Source: JAPPHA01 sp963662705
Lineage (GTDB): Bacteria > Pseudomonadota > Alphaproteobacteria > Rhodobacterales > Rhodobacteraceae
NCBI GenBank assembly: GCA_963662705.2
Contig: OY759767.1
Span: 1,984,001 to 2,048,000, forward strand
Direction: 5' to 3'
DNA length: 64,000 nucleotides
Shown: one piece after another, positions 34,915-43,323 of the stretch
How the letters are laid out: each line of letters opens with the position of its first letter
Numbering within the stretch: the first letter of the stretch is position 1
The notes under the pieces: generated by a model
Database searches by the model: none
What the model was told of the DNA's origin: nothing
Seen by the model: the letters and a program-made list of their open reading frames with translations, nothing else
Program-made: the position numbers and the translations under genes

Positions 34915-36216
34915 TCAGATTTCCCGCATGAGCAAGCTGTCTTCAAATGGATAGCGGCTGAGGACGATGGGGACACTATCGGTCACGAGAACCTGGTCCT
35001 CGAGTTTGACGCCCTCGATGCCGCCGACCTCACCAATGTAGCTTTCGACGCACATCACCATGCCCGTCTCCAGTTCGCCGTCAAAAAATTCGGGGTGGTC
35101 GGGAGAATGAAGAATTGCAGGCCATTCGTCCGCCATGCCGATGCCGTGCATCATGCACGGGTAGAGCTGATCACCGAAACCCGCGGGCGGGATGTAACGG
35201 GAGCGGGCGATATCGGAAAATGCCGCACCGGCTTTCACCAGCTGGGTATTTGTCATCACCTCAGCATGAGCGATCGAGTAGAGCTTCTTCTGGTAGTCCG
35301 ACGGGAGCCCCGGACCGCACTGATAGGCGCGGGAGATGTCGCTGCCATAGCTGAACGGGCCGACCATGCCGCAGTCGAAAACCACCAGATCGCCCGCGCG
35401 GATCATCCGGCTGGATGCCTCCTGCTGCCAGGGATTGGTACGCTCGCCCGAGGCCAGCAGCCGGTAGTCCAACCACTCGCCGCCGCCTTCGATCAGGGCC
35501 GACCACATGAGCGCCCAAAGCTCTTGTTCGGTCACCCCGTTGCGCAAGGCATCGCGCATCCGCGTCATGCCGTCCTCGGCCACGGCAATGGTCAGGTTCA
35601 TCGCGAGGATTTCTTCGGGGCTCTTGATTTTGCGGGCCATGGCCAGGACGGGGGCTACGTCCGCCACTTCGTGCCCCTTTGCCACCAGCGCCTGCTCGGA
35701 ATGGAATCCGGAGCGTTCAATGCCAACCCGCTTTCTTCCCTGCCCGCAATGGATGCGGATCAGGTCTTCCATCTGCTCGGACCAGCGGGACGCCCATTCC
35801 TGGTGGCGAGAGCCCGCGAACATATAGGAGAGCGGCAGAATGTCGGCGCGGTTTTCGTCGATGGTTTCCAGTTGACAGCCGGTCGTGTGTCCCGGCGCGT
35901 TGTCGAAATGGATCACAGGCCCCTCGGCTGGAATGAAGAGATAGCCTGCCTGGATATGCATCTGAAACAGCGCGCAGTTGCGCACGCCGGTGGCGTATCG
36001 GATTGACAGCGGCTCGACCAGGATGATCGCGTCGAAACCCTGTTTGACGATCTGTTCGCGCAATCGGTTTTGCCGGTAGCGCCGCATACGGGGCACATCG
36101 ATCATGCCCTCCGTATCCACCGCCTGCATCGGAGGCGTGATCCGGGCTGCCTCTTCCAGCGTCAGCGGCTGCGGTTTGGCCGGGAAGGCGCGGTTGTAAT
36201 CCATCGCGTCGTTCAT
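34915..36216 (-). CDS. DddP-like M24 metalloenzyme (candidate lyase)
   Basis: This 433-residue protein has the creatinase/aminopeptidase P (pita-bread) fold of family M24. It resembles DddP, the iron-dependent DMSP lyase, in RYATGVRNCALFQMH, GEWLDYRLLASGERTNPWQQE, MMHGIGMADEWPAI and GMVMCVESYIGEVGG-IEGVKLEDQVLVT. Predicted metal ligands are D281, D293, H357, E391 and E406. Y352 (H minus 5) and D363 (H plus 6) occupy the positions of the DddP residues Y366 and D377 as remembered from its structure. The start ATG 36216 overlaps the upstream stop by ATGA; GTG 36234 is possible. It is the last gene of a four-gene operon. It could be a DMSP lyase, a relative acting on another betaine or sulfonium, or a peptidase. 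Confidence 0.8.
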   Translation of the reverse strand: MNDAMDYNRAFPAKPQPLTLEEAARITPPMQAVDTEGMIDVPRMRRYRQNRLREQIVKQGFDAIILVEPLSIRYATGVRNCALFQMHIQAGYLFIPAEGPVIHFDNAPGHTTGCQLETIDENRADILPLSYMFAGSRHQEWASRWSEQMEDLIRIHCGQGRKRVGIERSGFHSEQALVAKGHEVADVAPVLAMARKIKSPEEILAMNLTIAVAEDGMTRMRDALRNGVTEQELWALMWSALIEGGGEWLDYRLLASGERTNPWQQEASSRMIRAGDLVVFDCGMVGPFSYGSDISRAYQCGPGLPSDYQKKLYSIAHAEVMTNTQLVKAGAAFSDIARSRYIPPAGFGDQLYPCMMHGIGMADEWPAILHSPDHPEFFDGELETGMVMCVESYIGEVGGIEGVKLEDQVLVTDSVPIVLSRYPFEDSLLMREI

Positions 36217-37061
36217 TGATGTGTCGGATTCCACTGTTCGAGCGCTTCGAGGAACTTCTCCTTATCTCCTGGATGCATGCCGATGCTGGTTTCGGCGTAG
36301 GGGAAGTTGCCAGCCACCACCTCACGGTGGAACTGGCCGAGCGCGGCAACGCGTTCTTCGCGAATTTGCCTGTGTAACGGATCCAGGTTGCCGAAGGCAT
36401 GGGCGTGCCTGGGGGGCTTTTCCTCTTCGCTTGCCTCTCCGCAGATATCGGCTACGAAGGAAAAGATCGCGTCGCCCGCCATGCCGGAACCGAGAGAGAA
36501 GGTGACGACGGTCGTTCTTTCATTGACCGCCTCAAGCACCTCCTCGGCAACGCATTCCACCTCGACGGCGAAGACACCCGCATCCTCCATACGCTTCAGA
36601 GTCTCCCAGACCCTGATCGCCTCGTCTGCCCTTCGGCCCCAGCCGCGCAAGCCTCCGCTGTAGTGGCTGAACGTGGGAATCAGACCGATATGGCTTTGCA
36701 CCGGGATGCCGTCGCGGGCCATCCGCTCCATGACCTCGTAGGAGCGGAGCGTGTAGTACATGTCCGCGCCCCTGCGCATCGCCTCATAGGCGTGGGCGAC
36801 GATTTCGTCGTCGGAGCCGAATTGCGCCCACGTGGAGCCGACGCCGGCGAAATGGGTCGGCGCGATCTGTCGCACATCCTCGATCTGGCCGGCACCAACC
36901 ACGAAAACGTCGATCCCGGCTTCGACGCAGGCGTGCAGTTCGTCGTTGTTGGCCGGATTGGCCATCGAGAGTTTGCAGCCCGACCCCTTGATGGCACGCA
37001 GGTCGGCGACCGTGTAATTCCGCCGGGCCGGCTTGCGGCTGAAGCCGTAGATCCTCCTCAT
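36213..37061 (-). CDS. PanB-like (ketopantoate hydroxymethyltransferase superfamily) protein
   Basis: This 282-residue TIM-barrel protein aligns by eye with PanB in IPVQSHIGLIPTFSHYSGG-GWGRRADEAI and in FAVEVECVAEEVLEAV, where E169 matches the PanB catalytic Glu. The Mg2+-ligand motifs of PanB are not kept: VGDSLGM is replaced by VVGAGQIED, and the later acidic ligand region reads MYYTLRSYEV. It is therefore unlikely to make ketopantoate. Family logic suggests aldol or retro-aldol chemistry, or another C-C lyase reaction of the PEP mutase/isocitrate lyase group. It starts 1 nt after the hydroxylase stop and overlaps the next gene by ATGA, so the operon is tightly coupled. Confidence 0.72.
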   Translation of the reverse strand: MRRIYGFSRKPARRNYTVADLRAIKGSGCKLSMANPANNDELHACVEAGIDVFVVGAGQIEDVRQIAPTHFAGVGSTWAQFGSDDEIVAHAYEAMRRGADMYYTLRSYEVMERMARDGIPVQSHIGLIPTFSHYSGGLRGWGRRADEAIRVWETLKRMEDAGVFAVEVECVAEEVLEAVNERTTVVTFSLGSGMAGDAIFSFVADICGEASEEEKPPRHAHAFGNLDPLHRQIREERVAALGQFHREVVAGNFPYAETSIGMHPGDKEKFLEALEQWNPTHQ

Positions 37062-37062
37062 G

Positions 37063-38091
37063 TCACATTGTCCTTTGCGCGACCTGCACCACGGGGCCGC
37101 CGGAGGTGACCATGTGCGGCGCCTGGCGTATGCTGGGAGCCTTGGTGGACAGGCCCAGAGTACGGCGCAAGACCACCAGGAAGACTTCGCAGTTCGTGCG
37201 GAAGAAGCCCGGGTCAGGCGAGGGAACCTGCGCCTCTACGGCGCGGGCGAGGTCCGGCAGGGCGTGGAAAGGTACCTGCGGGTAAAGGTGGTGCTCCACA
37301 TGGTTGTTCATGTTCATGTAGAGGAAATTGGCCAGCCAATTGCCCCGGAACGAGCGCGTGCTTTCGAGGATCGAGGGCGAGTCTTCCTGCAACTCGACGT
37401 GCTGGATCAGCGTGAACAGGAGCATCACCGGCGCGCCCAGGACACGCGGGATGACAAGGAACCAGAACGGCCACCAAATTCCCGCAAAGGGGGCCGCGGC
37501 GATCAGGGTGTAGATGGCCAGCATAATTTGCGCGTTCCGGGTCATCACGGGGAATTCCTCTACCGGCGTCACCATCCGCATGGTGTCGGTGTAGCGCTGC
37601 GTCGCGAGGTTAAAGAACACCTGGATGTGGAAACGCAAGAGTCCGAAGCCGGTGATTTCGGTCAGCCACCCCCCGAATCCCATCGGCGTGTCGAAGGGCA
37701 TCTGGCTGTCCTTGCCCACGTGCCATGTATGGGTGTGGTGGTTCGTGTGCGTGTAACGCCGATGGAGCGGTTCTTCCATGTAAAGCAGCGACGTGATCCA
37801 AAGGACCGCCTCGTTCAGCCATCGGCTGCGGAAAGCGGTTCCATGGGCAGTTTCGTGACTGACGGCGTAGGAGGGCACCGTCAGGAACACACCATGGACG
37901 AACATGGCGGGCCAGGCCCAAAGGGTGCCGAGGCTGGCCCAGACCAGGGCACCGGTAAGGGCAAGCGACAGCGTCCATTTTGCCAGGTAGAGCAGCCCCG
38001 GTCGATCCGAACGGGCGGCGATCTGCTTGAGGGTTTTCTTGTCGAGTCGAACACCGGACGAGGCGGCGTTCGTAGGAACGTAACCGGGCAT
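37063..38091 (-). CDS. Membrane fatty-acid-desaturase-type diiron enzyme (MocD-like)
   Basis: This 342-residue inner-membrane nonheme diiron oxygenase has three histidine boxes: HETAH at 79-83, HTNHH at 115-119 and NNHVEHH at 262-268. Hydrophobic pairs lie at about 38-70 and 185-228. This pattern is shared by fatty acid desaturases, AlkB-type hydroxylases and MocD of rhizopine demethylation. It starts 9 nt after the aldolase gene. Electrons would come from the Rieske ferredoxin at 34206. In a cluster with lyase and aldolase genes and no fatty-acid genes, hydroxylation or oxidative demethylation of a small molecule is more likely than lipid desaturation. Confidence 0.87.
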   Translation of the reverse strand: MPGYVPTNAASSGVRLDKKTLKQIAARSDRPGLLYLAKWTLSLALTGALVWASLGTLWAWPAMFVHGVFLTVPSYAVSHETAHGTAFRSRWLNEAVLWITSLLYMEEPLHRRYTHTNHHTHTWHVGKDSQMPFDTPMGFGGWLTEITGFGLLRFHIQVFFNLATQRYTDTMRMVTPVEEFPVMTRNAQIMLAIYTLIAAAPFAGIWWPFWFLVIPRVLGAPVMLLFTLIQHVELQEDSPSILESTRSFRGNWLANFLYMNMNNHVEHHLYPQVPFHALPDLARAVEAQVPSPDPGFFRTNCEVFLVVLRRTLGLSTKAPSIRQAPHMVTSGGPVVQVAQRTM

Positions 38092-38100
38092 TGGCGGTCC

Positions 38101-38856
38101 TCAGCTCGCGTAGTCCGATCCTTCGTCTTCAAGGATCGCCTTCAGTTCGGTCAGGTGACGTTCGGCCTGATCGGGATATATTTCGAGCTCCCGGGCGGTT
38201 TTTTCCGCAATCTCGTGGCTGAGCACCCGTAGCGGCTTACCGGTCTGAAGGGCGTGGATATAGGTCTCGGCCGCACGTTCGAAGTAGTAGAGCCGGTTGA
38301 ACGTGTCGGCGACGTCGCTGCCGATCACCAGTACACCGTGGTTTCCCATGATCATCACCTTGACCTTCGGGTCGAACAGAATCCCGGCGCAACGCATGCC
38401 TTCCTCTTCGAAGGCGAGACCGCCAAAACTCTCATCCACCACGGTGCGGCCGTAGAATGTCGCGGTATTCTGGTCGATCGGCAATAGCGTACTGTCCTTC
38501 AGGCAGGCGAGAACCGTGGCGTGGATCGAGTGAACATGCATCACGCAACGGGCGTGAGGTACCTGCCGGTGGATCGATCCGTGCAGGCCCCACGCGGTGG
38601 GATCGGGGGCGCCGGGCTGGTCCATCGCGGCGGGATTGTCGGCATCGAGAAGCAACAGGTCCGAGGCCTTGATCCGGCTGAAGTGCCGCTGACTGGGGTT
38701 CATCAGAAACCATTTGCCGTCGTCGCTGACTGCCAGGCTGAAATGATTCGCTACCGCCTCGTGCATGTTCAAGCGCGCAGTCCAGCGGAAGGCCGCGGCA
38801 AGGTCCGTGCGCTCGTTCCAGTGAGTGAGGTTTTCGATTTGCGCCACCTGTCGCAC
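38101..38856 (-). CDS. Class II aldolase/adducin family protein
   Basis: This 251-residue product belongs to the FucA/AraD/adducin family of zinc-dependent aldolases and decarboxylases. Zinc ligands are likely H107 and H109 in VMHVHSIHA and H173 in MGNHGVLVIG. The preferred start is GTG 38856, because aaggaa lies 8 nt upstream; TTG 38910 would add 18 basic residues. It is the first gene of the minus-strand operon with the MocD-, PanB- and DddP-like genes, and it is divergent from a LysR regulator. It probably splits a hydroxylated intermediate; the substrate is unknown. Confidence 0.85.
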   Translation of the reverse strand: MRQVAQIENLTHWNERTDLAAAFRWTARLNMHEAVANHFSLAVSDDGKWFLMNPSQRHFSRIKASDLLLLDADNPAAMDQPGAPDPTAWGLHGSIHRQVPHARCVMHVHSIHATVLACLKDSTLLPIDQNTATFYGRTVVDESFGGLAFEEEGMRCAGILFDPKVKVMIMGNHGVLVIGSDVADTFNRLYYFERAAETYIHALQTGKPLRVLSHEIAEKTARELEIYPDQAERHLTELKAILEDEGSDYAS

Positions 38857-38925
38857 ACGTGCTTTCCTTGCCCGGTGACACTTTCTTTCAGGTGTGATGG
38901 AGGCTGACAAACAATGATTTTTCGG

Positions 38926-38946
38926 TTAATCCATTAGAAAAATTAA
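38926..38946. promoter_or_regulatory. Candidate LysR-binding site (T-N11-A box)
   Basis: The arms ttaat (38926-38930) and attaa (38942-38946) are exact inverted repeats 11 nt apart. The site is 20 bp upstream of the LysR start and 70-90 bp upstream of the divergent aldolase start. Its form and position fit an autoregulatory LysR-type activator site. Confidence 0.55.
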
Positions 38947-38966
38947 TACATGCGTAATGAACCAGG

Positions 38967-39848
38967 ATGACGATCTCCCGCCTCCCGCCTCTCACCTGGC
39001 TGCGCGCCTTCGAGGTCACGGCGCGCCACCTCAGCTTCACCCGCGCGGCGACCGAGTTGAACCTGACCCAGTCCGCCGTTTCCCAGCATGTCCGACGCCT
39101 CGAGTCTTTTCTTGGCCGCGACCTGTTCATTCGAAAAACACGAACCCTGGAGTTGACCGAAGATGGTGCGAATTACCTTCCCGGCCTTCGAGAGGCCTTC
39201 GACCTGATAGCCAGCAGCACCCGGGCTTTCACGGGCGGCGACCGGGGCCGAAACATGACCCTTCAATGCAACATGGCCTTTTCCGTGTTCTGGCTCGCGC
39301 CGCGCCTGGATCGACTCTATTCGATGTATCCCTGGCTCGTGCTCAACATCGTGACTCCGATCTGGGATCCCGAGCGCCATGCTGCAAACGCGTCCGTCGA
39401 AATTCGGTTTGGAAAGGGCGAAGAAATGTCCGAAGCGGCGGTCCGCCTTGCCGACGAGCGGTTTTTTCCCGTTTGCGCGCCTGGCTACCGCGGTGAAGCC
39501 TTCGATCTGCAATCGGCCACCCTGTTCGACTGCGCCGGTATCACCGGTACCTGGGGGAACTGGTTCAAGACACAGGGCAAGGAGTTTACCCGGCACGGTG
39601 AAATAAACCTGACTTCGACCTTCGTGATCGCGATCACTGCGGTACTGAATGGCGCAGGCATCACGATGGCCCACGACTCGCTCGTCTTGGATCTGCTCGA
39701 GAAGGGCGACCTTGTCCGTCCGTTTGAGCACACCGCACCGTTGAAGGAGGGGTACTTTCTTCTTCCGCCGGCCACCCATGCCCGGACCCCGGCCTCCGAT
39801 GCGTTTCTCGACTGGATCGAGAAAGAGACATCCGGTAATGACCTTTGA
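38967..39848 (+). CDS. LysR family transcriptional regulator (GcvA-like)
   Basis: This 293-residue regulator has an N-terminal winged helix LPPLTWLRAFEVTARHLSFTRAATELNLTQSAVSQHVRRLESFLGRDLF and a C-terminal effector domain related to the GcvA group (LAPRLDRLYSMYPWL, GEAFDLQSATLFDC). It is transcribed away from the aldolase operon across a 110-bp region with a T-N11-A box. It is most likely its activator, responding to a pathway substrate or intermediate. Confidence 0.92.
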   Translation: MTISRLPPLTWLRAFEVTARHLSFTRAATELNLTQSAVSQHVRRLESFLGRDLFIRKTRTLELTEDGANYLPGLREAFDLIASSTRAFTGGDRGRNMTLQCNMAFSVFWLAPRLDRLYSMYPWLVLNIVTPIWDPERHAANASVEIRFGKGEEMSEAAVRLADERFFPVCAPGYRGEAFDLQSATLFDCAGITGTWGNWFKTQGKEFTRHGEINLTSTFVIAITAVLNGAGITMAHDSLVLDLLEKGDLVRPFEHTAPLKEGYFLLPPATHARTPASDAFLDWIEKETSGNDL

Positions 39849-40336
39849 TCGCGGGGCCTGCCCGGCCCGGCGTTATGCGCGTTCTTCACAATTGCTGAGA
39901 TCTGAAACCTCTCGATCAAGGAACGGATGACTCTGCTCGGGCTGACCGTACAACCGACCCGTTTCAGGTGGAAGATGGGTCCAATTGCTGTTCTGCCAAA
40001 GGATGCGCTGGAACGGATTTTCCAAGAAACCGCCGGTGGTTTCTTGATGGCAGAATCGGCAGGATTTGCCCAAGCAAAAAATTACGGCCTTGTATCAGCC
40101 AAAAAAATCGTCAAGAGAGCGTGCCGCGGCACAGTCGGTCAGTGGCGTCCCCCGAGGGTCGTTCTTGCAGACGAAGTTGCGCCCGAACTGTCGGTGGATT
40201 GGGATTGCGTGTTTGATCCGGCTGTCCAGGTCGGCGAAGCCCGAACAATCGACGACCGGTTCCTCGACGATACCAGCGTGATTTACTGACAGAAGTGTCA
40301 AAAGGAAAAACCTGACCACATTTGGGAGAGAATTGC
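39849..40336. other. Gene-poor stretch with an unidentified short frame
   Basis: An open frame 39927-40289 (120 codons, ATG start) reads MTLLGLTVQPTRFRW at its beginning and VVLADEVAPELSVDWDCVFD later. I do not recognise it, and its codon pattern is not convincing. Within it, 40023-40046 forms a hairpin with perfect 9-bp arms and a 6-nt loop. The last bases before 40337 (gggagag) are the ribosome binding site of the aldolase gene. Confidence 0.3.
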
Positions 40337-41110
40337 ATGCCTGCCAGGATCAACCTGCTCAAACGCATGCTTCGCGAGGGAAAACCGAGCGTCGGACTGT
40401 TTCATAGCCTTGGTTCTCCACTTGCAGCTGAGCTCCTGGGCCACGCCGGTTTTGACTGGATCGTCGTGGACAGCGAACATTCGACCAATGATGTGCTTTC
40501 CGTTCGCGATCAACTGGTCGCGCTCGATGCGACGGGTGTTCCCGCGGTCGTGAGAGTGGTGGAAGGACAAAACCACGTCGTCAAGCAATTCATGGACGCC
40601 GGTGCGCAGACACTCATGGTGCCAATGGTGGAATCCAAAGAGTACGCCTCAGCAATGGTCCGCGCCATGCGTTATCCGCCAGACGGTATTCGAGGTGTCG
40701 CGTCGGGAACCCGTGCAGGCCAGTTCGGTCTGAATGCGGACTACCTGTCCACGGCCAACCAGGAGGCCTGCCTGATCATCCAGATCGAAAGCCAAATCGC
40801 CCTGGACAACCTGGACGCGTTGCTTGCAGTCGACGGAGTCGACTGCCTTTTCGTTGGTCCTTCCGACCTCTCGGCCGACATGGGTCATCTCGGGAATCCC
40901 GGGCACCCCGATGTACAAAACGCGATTGAGAAGGCACTGAAGAAAATTCGAAATGCGGGAAGATCTGCCGGAATTTATGTGGGCGGCGCCGAAGCGGCCA
41001 GGAAATACGTGGGATGGGGCGCTAACTTTCTGGCCGTTGGTACCGATCTCGGTATTCTTGCCAAGGCAGTCTCCGGTGTCGCGCGTGACCTCCGTACTGT
41101 CGTCGGATAA
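40337..41110 (+). CDS. HpcH/HpaI family aldolase
   Basis: This 257-residue class II pyruvate-dependent aldolase, or a citrate-lyase-beta-like enzyme, has KPSVGLFHSLGSPLAAELLGHAGFDWIVVDSEHS (with the active-site His region shifted to SEHST), an arginine-containing AVVRVVEGQN, QIESQIALDN (metal Glu), and DCLFVGPSDLSADMG (metal Asp). It cleaves 4-hydroxy-2-oxo acids to pyruvate or glyoxylate and an aldehyde. The start ATG 40337 has gggagag 6 nt upstream. It stands alone on the plus strand before a convergent MttB-family gene. Confidence 0.9.
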   Translation: MPARINLLKRMLREGKPSVGLFHSLGSPLAAELLGHAGFDWIVVDSEHSTNDVLSVRDQLVALDATGVPAVVRVVEGQNHVVKQFMDAGAQTLMVPMVESKEYASAMVRAMRYPPDGIRGVASGTRAGQFGLNADYLSTANQEACLIIQIESQIALDNLDALLAVDGVDCLFVGPSDLSADMGHLGNPGHPDVQNAIEKALKKIRNAGRSAGIYVGGAEAARKYVGWGANFLAVGTDLGILAKAVSGVARDLRTVVG

Positions 41111-41325
41111 TACAGTACGGGACAGGTCCTGCCGTTCCCGACAGCCGGTTATGTGCCGCCGCTTGCGGGCAGCCGGTCGCGCCGGCACCTTGCAGGTGTA
41201 GCCAACGTCGGGCAAGTCGTATCGTCGCCGGGAAGCTGTTTCGGCCATTTTCGTCCGATTTAAGGGGCCAGCGACATCTCGAGAAAATGAAATCCCGTCG
41301 TGCCTGCCATTCCGGGAGGAGCCGG

Positions 41326-42867
41326 TTACGTCAGAGGCAGATGAATCCGAAAGTCCTTGCGGATCCTGGCGTCAAGATCCGGGGGGAGTCGTGCAGAAGA
41401 CGCCTGTGACAGGATTTCCTGCTTACGGCGAATCGCAGAATCGAGAAGACCGGGTCGGTTGTTTTCCTCCCATTCCTTGGGCGACGTCCGATCGGCGATG
41501 GTAGGGTAGATGTACTCCGTCTGCATGAGCTGCAGAGTTTGCTGGTGTCCGAGGTAATGTCCCGGACCGTCCAGACAGACACTCCTGATAACGTCCAGGG
41601 AAACGTTGTCCTCTGAAACTTCGATTCCGCGTACGCAACGCATCGACTGCCCGAGTAAATCGTCACCGATTATGAGGCTTTCGAGACAGAACCCCAGCAA
41701 GGATGCATGCATGCCAACGGCCTCGTAAACCATGTTGAGACCAGACAATCCTGCCATGACATTGGAGTGCGCCTGTTCATAACCGGCCTGCATGTCCGGC
41801 AATTTCGAATCAGCTATTCCCGCCGCGGCCCCGCCTGGAACACCATAGTACTTGTGCATTTGTGCACATCCAGCCGTCAGGAGCGCCTGCTCACCGGATC
41901 CGCCTGACATGGCGCCCGTGCGCAAATCGGAGACAAACGGCCAGGTGCCGAAAATAGCCGGGAACCCCGGGATCATGGCGTTGACATAAACCAGTCCGGC
42001 TAGGCATTCTGCTGTCGCCTGAACGATTGCACCGGCGATCGGCGCCGGTGCCGTGGCGCCGGCTTGTCCGGCCGACAAGAGAAGAACAGGCATTCCTCCC
42101 CGAACACAAGCCTCGAGGACCAGGCAACTCTCTGTCGCGAACTTCATGGGAGGCACGACAAAGCAATTCGAATTGGAAATGAACGGCCGGTCACGGAACG
42201 ACTGTTCGCCGCCCGCGATCATGTAGATCAAATCGAATACGCCGGGCATGAATGCCACTTCCGTAAAGCTTGTTCCGACATGTTTGAGAGTTCCGGTACA
42301 CGACGCGTAGATCGTGTTGAGGTCCATTTCGTAGTTGTCGGGAATATCACGGCAGACCATGGGTCGTTGAAAGAAATGCACATTGTCGAGTTGCTCCACG
42401 ATACATGCCGCATCGTGCAGGTCCTGAACCCTGCATTCCCGGTATTGCCGGTTTTCCACATCGACCAGATGAACCGCTGCGCCGGCCGTTCCGAAGTGGA
42501 CGCGGTGACCCGACAGGTCCAAATCATGTCTTGGGCCACGGCCATGAAGGACGATTTTCTTCGCCGCAATTGCAATGGTGTCTTCGACCAGGGCACGCGG
42601 AAAACGCACTCTTCCATCGTCACCTAATACTGCACCTGCGCCTGTCAGGATCTCGATGCCCGATTCCGGCGCGTCAGCAATCCCGATCTGCTCGAGGGCG
42701 TCGAGAGCTGCATGATGGATTCGGTTGATGCCGGACTCCGTCAGCGGTTGGTATGTTCCTCCTTCGAGTCCCGGCCAAATCGGTCGGGAATCCCTCGGCA
42801 AGGGTGCGGAGCGCAGGGTTCGTCGTGCCGCTCGGCCACCTGCCCTGCGTGGTCTGATGTCATTCAT
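41326..42867 (-). CDS. MttB family (trimethylamine/betaine) methyltransferase
   Basis: This 513-residue protein belongs to the trimethylamine methyltransferase superfamily: PLTESGINRIHHAALDALEQIGIADAPESGIEIL at the start, VHLVDVENRQYRECRVQDLHDAACIVEQLDNVHFF, FISNSNCFVVPPMKFA, LLSAGQAGATAPAPIAGAIVQATAECLAGLVYVNA, and GVPGGAAAGIADSKLPDMQAGYEQAHSN. There is no in-frame amber codon, so it is the non-pyrrolysine type, like glycine-betaine methyltransferase MtgB. Such enzymes pass a methyl group to a corrinoid protein; none is encoded in the window. The N-terminus RRAGGRAARRTLR is basic, as is usual for alphaproteobacterial members. Confidence 0.88.
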   Translation of the reverse strand: MNDIRPRRAGGRAARRTLRSAPLPRDSRPIWPGLEGGTYQPLTESGINRIHHAALDALEQIGIADAPESGIEILTGAGAVLGDDGRVRFPRALVEDTIAIAAKKIVLHGRGPRHDLDLSGHRVHFGTAGAAVHLVDVENRQYRECRVQDLHDAACIVEQLDNVHFFQRPMVCRDIPDNYEMDLNTIYASCTGTLKHVGTSFTEVAFMPGVFDLIYMIAGGEQSFRDRPFISNSNCFVVPPMKFATESCLVLEACVRGGMPVLLLSAGQAGATAPAPIAGAIVQATAECLAGLVYVNAMIPGFPAIFGTWPFVSDLRTGAMSGGSGEQALLTAGCAQMHKYYGVPGGAAAGIADSKLPDMQAGYEQAHSNVMAGLSGLNMVYEAVGMHASLLGFCLESLIIGDDLLGQSMRCVRGIEVSEDNVSLDVIRSVCLDGPGHYLGHQQTLQLMQTEYIYPTIADRTSPKEWEENNRPGLLDSAIRRKQEILSQASSARLPPDLDARIRKDFRIHLPLT

Positions 42868-43323
42868 GTTAGAGAACCTGCCCTGGAGTACGGGATTGGA
42901 TTGCCAGACTCAATTCAAAACTAGGGAGACCCGCGTGCAGCACGGCCACGATTTGCCCCAATCGTCAGCGTAATAAGCGCTTCCAACCAGTCCAGATCGA
43001 CCAATCTTCCGACTCCTTGCTCAGGGGACGGTTAACAAAGCGTTAATTGTATGTCCTCGTGTTGTCAAACATGACGCCACCTTAAATTAGAGCCATTTGC
43101 ACCAGTCGAAGGTTGACGGATGCCCCGGTGCCGAAATTCGGCAGGTGAAGAGAGAAAGGACGACTTGGATGACAATTCGGTCGCCCGGGCATTTCGGTAG
43201 GACGAATGACAGGATTCCGGGCAAGGTGTGGTCCAAGATGTGGTCGCGGGGTTCTCGGATCAGCCGCCTGTCCCAATAACGGATCACATTTGGCAGATGT
43301 CGAAGATTGGCCGAGAAACTCCG
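42868..43323. other. Intergenic region upstream of the MttB-family gene
   Basis: No gene is recognisable. A small inverted repeat ttaac-N5-gttaa lies at 43032-43046 in a locally AT-rich segment about 165-180 bp upstream of the methyltransferase start, and could be a regulator site. Confidence 0.35.

Noticed and set aside
34867..38232. Long plus-strand frames (379 and 390 codons) opposite the aldolase-hydroxylase operon
   Set aside because: They are antisense to genes with clear histidine boxes and M24 motifs; their translations are compositional shadows.
33823..39848. Genomic island integrated at tRNA-Ser(GGA)
   Set aside because: No second copy of the tRNA 3' end and no integrase were found downstream in the window.
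41326..42867. Pyrrolysine-containing MttB
   Set aside because: There is no in-frame TAG, and the gene runs open for 513 codons, as in the non-pyrrolysine relatives.
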